Below are positions 5,158-6,630 of a DNA stretch of 6,630 bases, piece after piece. Source of the stretch: Hyphomicrobiales bacterium (lineage in GTDB: Bacteria; Pseudomonadota; Alphaproteobacteria; Rhizobiales; Beijerinckiaceae); assembly GCA_025363375.1 (NCBI GenBank), contig JANYDZ010000457.1, positions 1 through 6,630 of the forward strand, given 5' to 3'. Each line of letters starts with the position of its first letter. Position 1 is the first letter of the stretch. The translations under genes and the position numbers were made by a program. The notes under the pieces were generated by a model. That model saw only the letters and a program-made list of their open reading frames with translations. It had not been told where the DNA came from and made no database searches.

Positions 5158-6630
5158 ATGTATCCCAAGCCCTCCCAAAGCCTGATTCAAAACACCTATG
5201 AATTTGAAGCTGGCCCCTTTGTGAAGGCCACCGGCTTTCGCGAATACGACGCGCGCTGGCTGTTCGGAAAGGAGATCAATCTCATGGGCGTTCAGGCGCT
5301 CGGGCTTGGCCTTGGCGCGTTGCTGCACGAGATGGGCGTCAAGATGGAGCTTGTGACGGGCCACGATTACCGTTCCTATTCGTCTTCGATCAAATACGCG
5401 CTGGTGACAGGCCTCATGGCCGCCGGCGTCAAGGTGCACGACATCGGCCTGGCGCTGTCGCCCATGGCCTATTTCGCGCAATTTGATCTCGATGTCGCCG
5501 CCGTCGCCATGGTCACCGCGTCGCACAACGACAATGGGTGGACAGGCGTGAAGATGGGCGCGCAGCGGCCCGTCACTTTCGGTCCCGACGAAATGGGCCG
5601 CCTGCGCGACATCGTGCTCGAAGGGCGCTTCCGCTACGCGGACGGCGGCTCCTACCGCTTCGTTGAGAACTTCCCCGCGCGCTATCACGCGGATCTCGTC
5701 GATCGCCCGAAAATCAGACGCAAACTGAAGGTCGTCGCGGCTTGCGGCAACGGCACGGCGGGCGCGTTTGCGCCGCAAGTGCTGGAGGCGCTGGGTTGCG
5801 AAGTGGTTCCGCTCGACGTCGAACTCGACTACAATTTTCCGCGCTACAATCCCAACCCCGAAGACCTGAAAATGTTGCACGCCATCGCCGACAAGGTGCG
5901 CGAGACGGGCGCCGACGTCGGCCTCGGCTTTGACGGCGACGGCGACCGGTGCGGCGTTGTCGACAATCACGGCGAGGAAATTTTCGCCGACAAGATCGGC
6001 GTCATGCTGGCGCGCGACCTGTCGAAGCTGCATCCGAACGCGACATTTGTCGTCGACGTGAAATCCACCGGCCTTTTCGCCACGGACCCCGAGCTCATCG
6101 CGCGCGGCGTCAAGGCGGATTACTGGAAGACCGGCCATTCCTACATCAAGCGGCGCGTGACGGATTTGCAGGCGCTCGCGGGCTTCGAAAAGTCGGGACA
6201 CTTCTTTTTCAACACGCCGATCGGCCGCGGCTACGACGACGGCGTGGTGACGGCGATCCATGTCATCGACATGCTTGACCGCAATCCCGGGAAAACCATG
6301 TCCGATCTCTACAAGGCGCTGCCCAAGACCTGGGGCTCGCCCACCATGTCGCCGCATTGCGCCGATGAAGTGAAATACGGCCTGGTGGATAAATTCGTCG
6401 CGCGGTTTCAGGCCATGCAGGCGAAGGGAGACAAGGTCATAGGCCAGAAAATCCGCGATCTCGTGACGGTCAACGGCGTGCGCGTGACGGTCGAGGACGG
6501 AACCTGGGGCCTGGTGCGCGCCTCGTCCAACAAGCCCGAGCTTGTCGTCGTGGTCGAAAGCCCGGCGTCGGAGGCCAATATGCGCGCCATGTTCAAGGCC
6601 ATCGACGCGGTGATCCGCGAAAATCCGGAA
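5158..6630 (+). CDS. Phosphomannomutase/phosphoglucomutase (partial, 3' end beyond window)
   Basis: A cytoplasmic alpha-D-phosphohexomutase of the ManB/AlgC type, interconverting the 6- and 1-phosphates of mannose or glucose through a phosphoserine. It supplies precursors for nucleotide sugars used in lipopolysaccharide, exopolysaccharide and glycogen. 491 codons are visible, with no stop before the window edge. The family is about 450-500 residues long, so only a short tail is missing. Domain landmarks in order: GFREYDARW (26-34, start of domain 1), VTASHNDNGWTGVKMG (119-134, phosphorylated Ser122), GFDGDGDRCGVVD (257-269, the Mg-binding Asp loop), WKTGHSYIK (323-331), FEKSGH (343-348, sugar-binding loop, GEMSGH in many homologues) and RASSNKPEL (454-462, phosphate-binding loop of domain 4). 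The active-site loop reads ASHND rather than the more frequent ASHNP. All essential residues are present. The ATG at 5158 is supported by AAGAGG (5147-5152), five bases upstream. Mannose or glucose preference cannot be decided from the sequence. Confidence 0.95.
   Translation, partial: MYPKPSQSLIQNTYEFEAGPFVKATGFREYDARWLFGKEINLMGVQALGLGLGALLHEMGVKMELVTGHDYRSYSSSIKYALVTGLMAAGVKVHDIGLALSPMAYFAQFDLDVAAVAMVTASHNDNGWTGVKMGAQRPVTFGPDEMGRLRDIVLEGRFRYADGGSYRFVENFPARYHADLVDRPKIRRKLKVVAACGNGTAGAFAPQVLEALGCEVVPLDVELDYNFPRYNPNPEDLKMLHAIADKVRETGADVGLGFDGDGDRCGVVDNHGEEIFADKIGVMLARDLSKLHPNATFVVDVKSTGLFATDPELIARGVKADYWKTGHSYIKRRVTDLQALAGFEKSGHFFFNTPIGRGYDDGVVTAIHVIDMLDRNPGKTMSDLYKALPKTWGSPTMSPHCADEVKYGLVDKFVARFQAMQAKGDKVIGQKIRDLVTVNGVRVTVEDGTWGLVRASSNKPELVVVVESPASEANMRAMFKAIDAVIRENPE

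Noticed and set aside
5077..6357. A 426-codon minus-strand open frame
   Set aside because: It is antisense to the hexose-phosphate mutase, whose full set of active-site motifs is on the plus strand. His/Arg/Val-rich antisense products are typical of GC-rich genes.

Overview
The window is GC-rich DNA of alphaproteobacterial character, most likely from the order Hyphomicrobiales (Rhizobiales). This rests on codon use, on a basic conserved hypothetical protein whose sequence style I associate with that order, and on a retropepsin-like protease of a type common there. The placement is inference. I see no rRNA, tRNA, CRISPR array, transposase or phage gene.

Left part (1-1461): positions 1-198 hold no gene I can support, but do hold a perfect 14-bp inverted repeat (156-187). 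Next, on the minus strand, comes a truncated 3' remnant of a Bug/TctC-type periplasmic binding-protein gene (199-530). It aligns without gaps to the 3' third of the intact gene at 1462-2499 but carries an in-frame amber stop. Directly after the remnant a good sigma-70-like promoter (534-561) leads into a plus-strand gene for a basic conserved hypothetical protein (about 557-1267).

Middle part (1462-4288): the intact Bug-type solute receptor (minus) is transcribed divergently from a five-helix membrane protein with a sulfatase/alkaline-phosphatase-fold catalytic domain (plus). The latter probably transfers a phospho-alcohol group to a cell-envelope glycan or lipid. About 110 bases lie between the two starts, including a candidate promoter for the receptor.

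Right part (4289-6630): a membrane-anchored or exported retropepsin-like aspartic protease (4404-5045), then a phosphomannomutase/phosphoglucomutase that runs off the window end (5158 to 6630, 491 codons seen). Both are on the plus strand, each preceded by a spacer of about 110 bases, so they need not be one operon with the sulfatase-like gene. The hexose-phosphate mutase and the envelope transferase both fit cell-surface polysaccharide metabolism, but proximity is the only evidence of a link.

I found no convincing new multi-gene system. The most notable structure is the pair of direct repeats of about 330 bp (about 87% identical) bracketing the conserved hypothetical gene, one copy a decayed gene fragment with a perfect palindrome at its outer edge.
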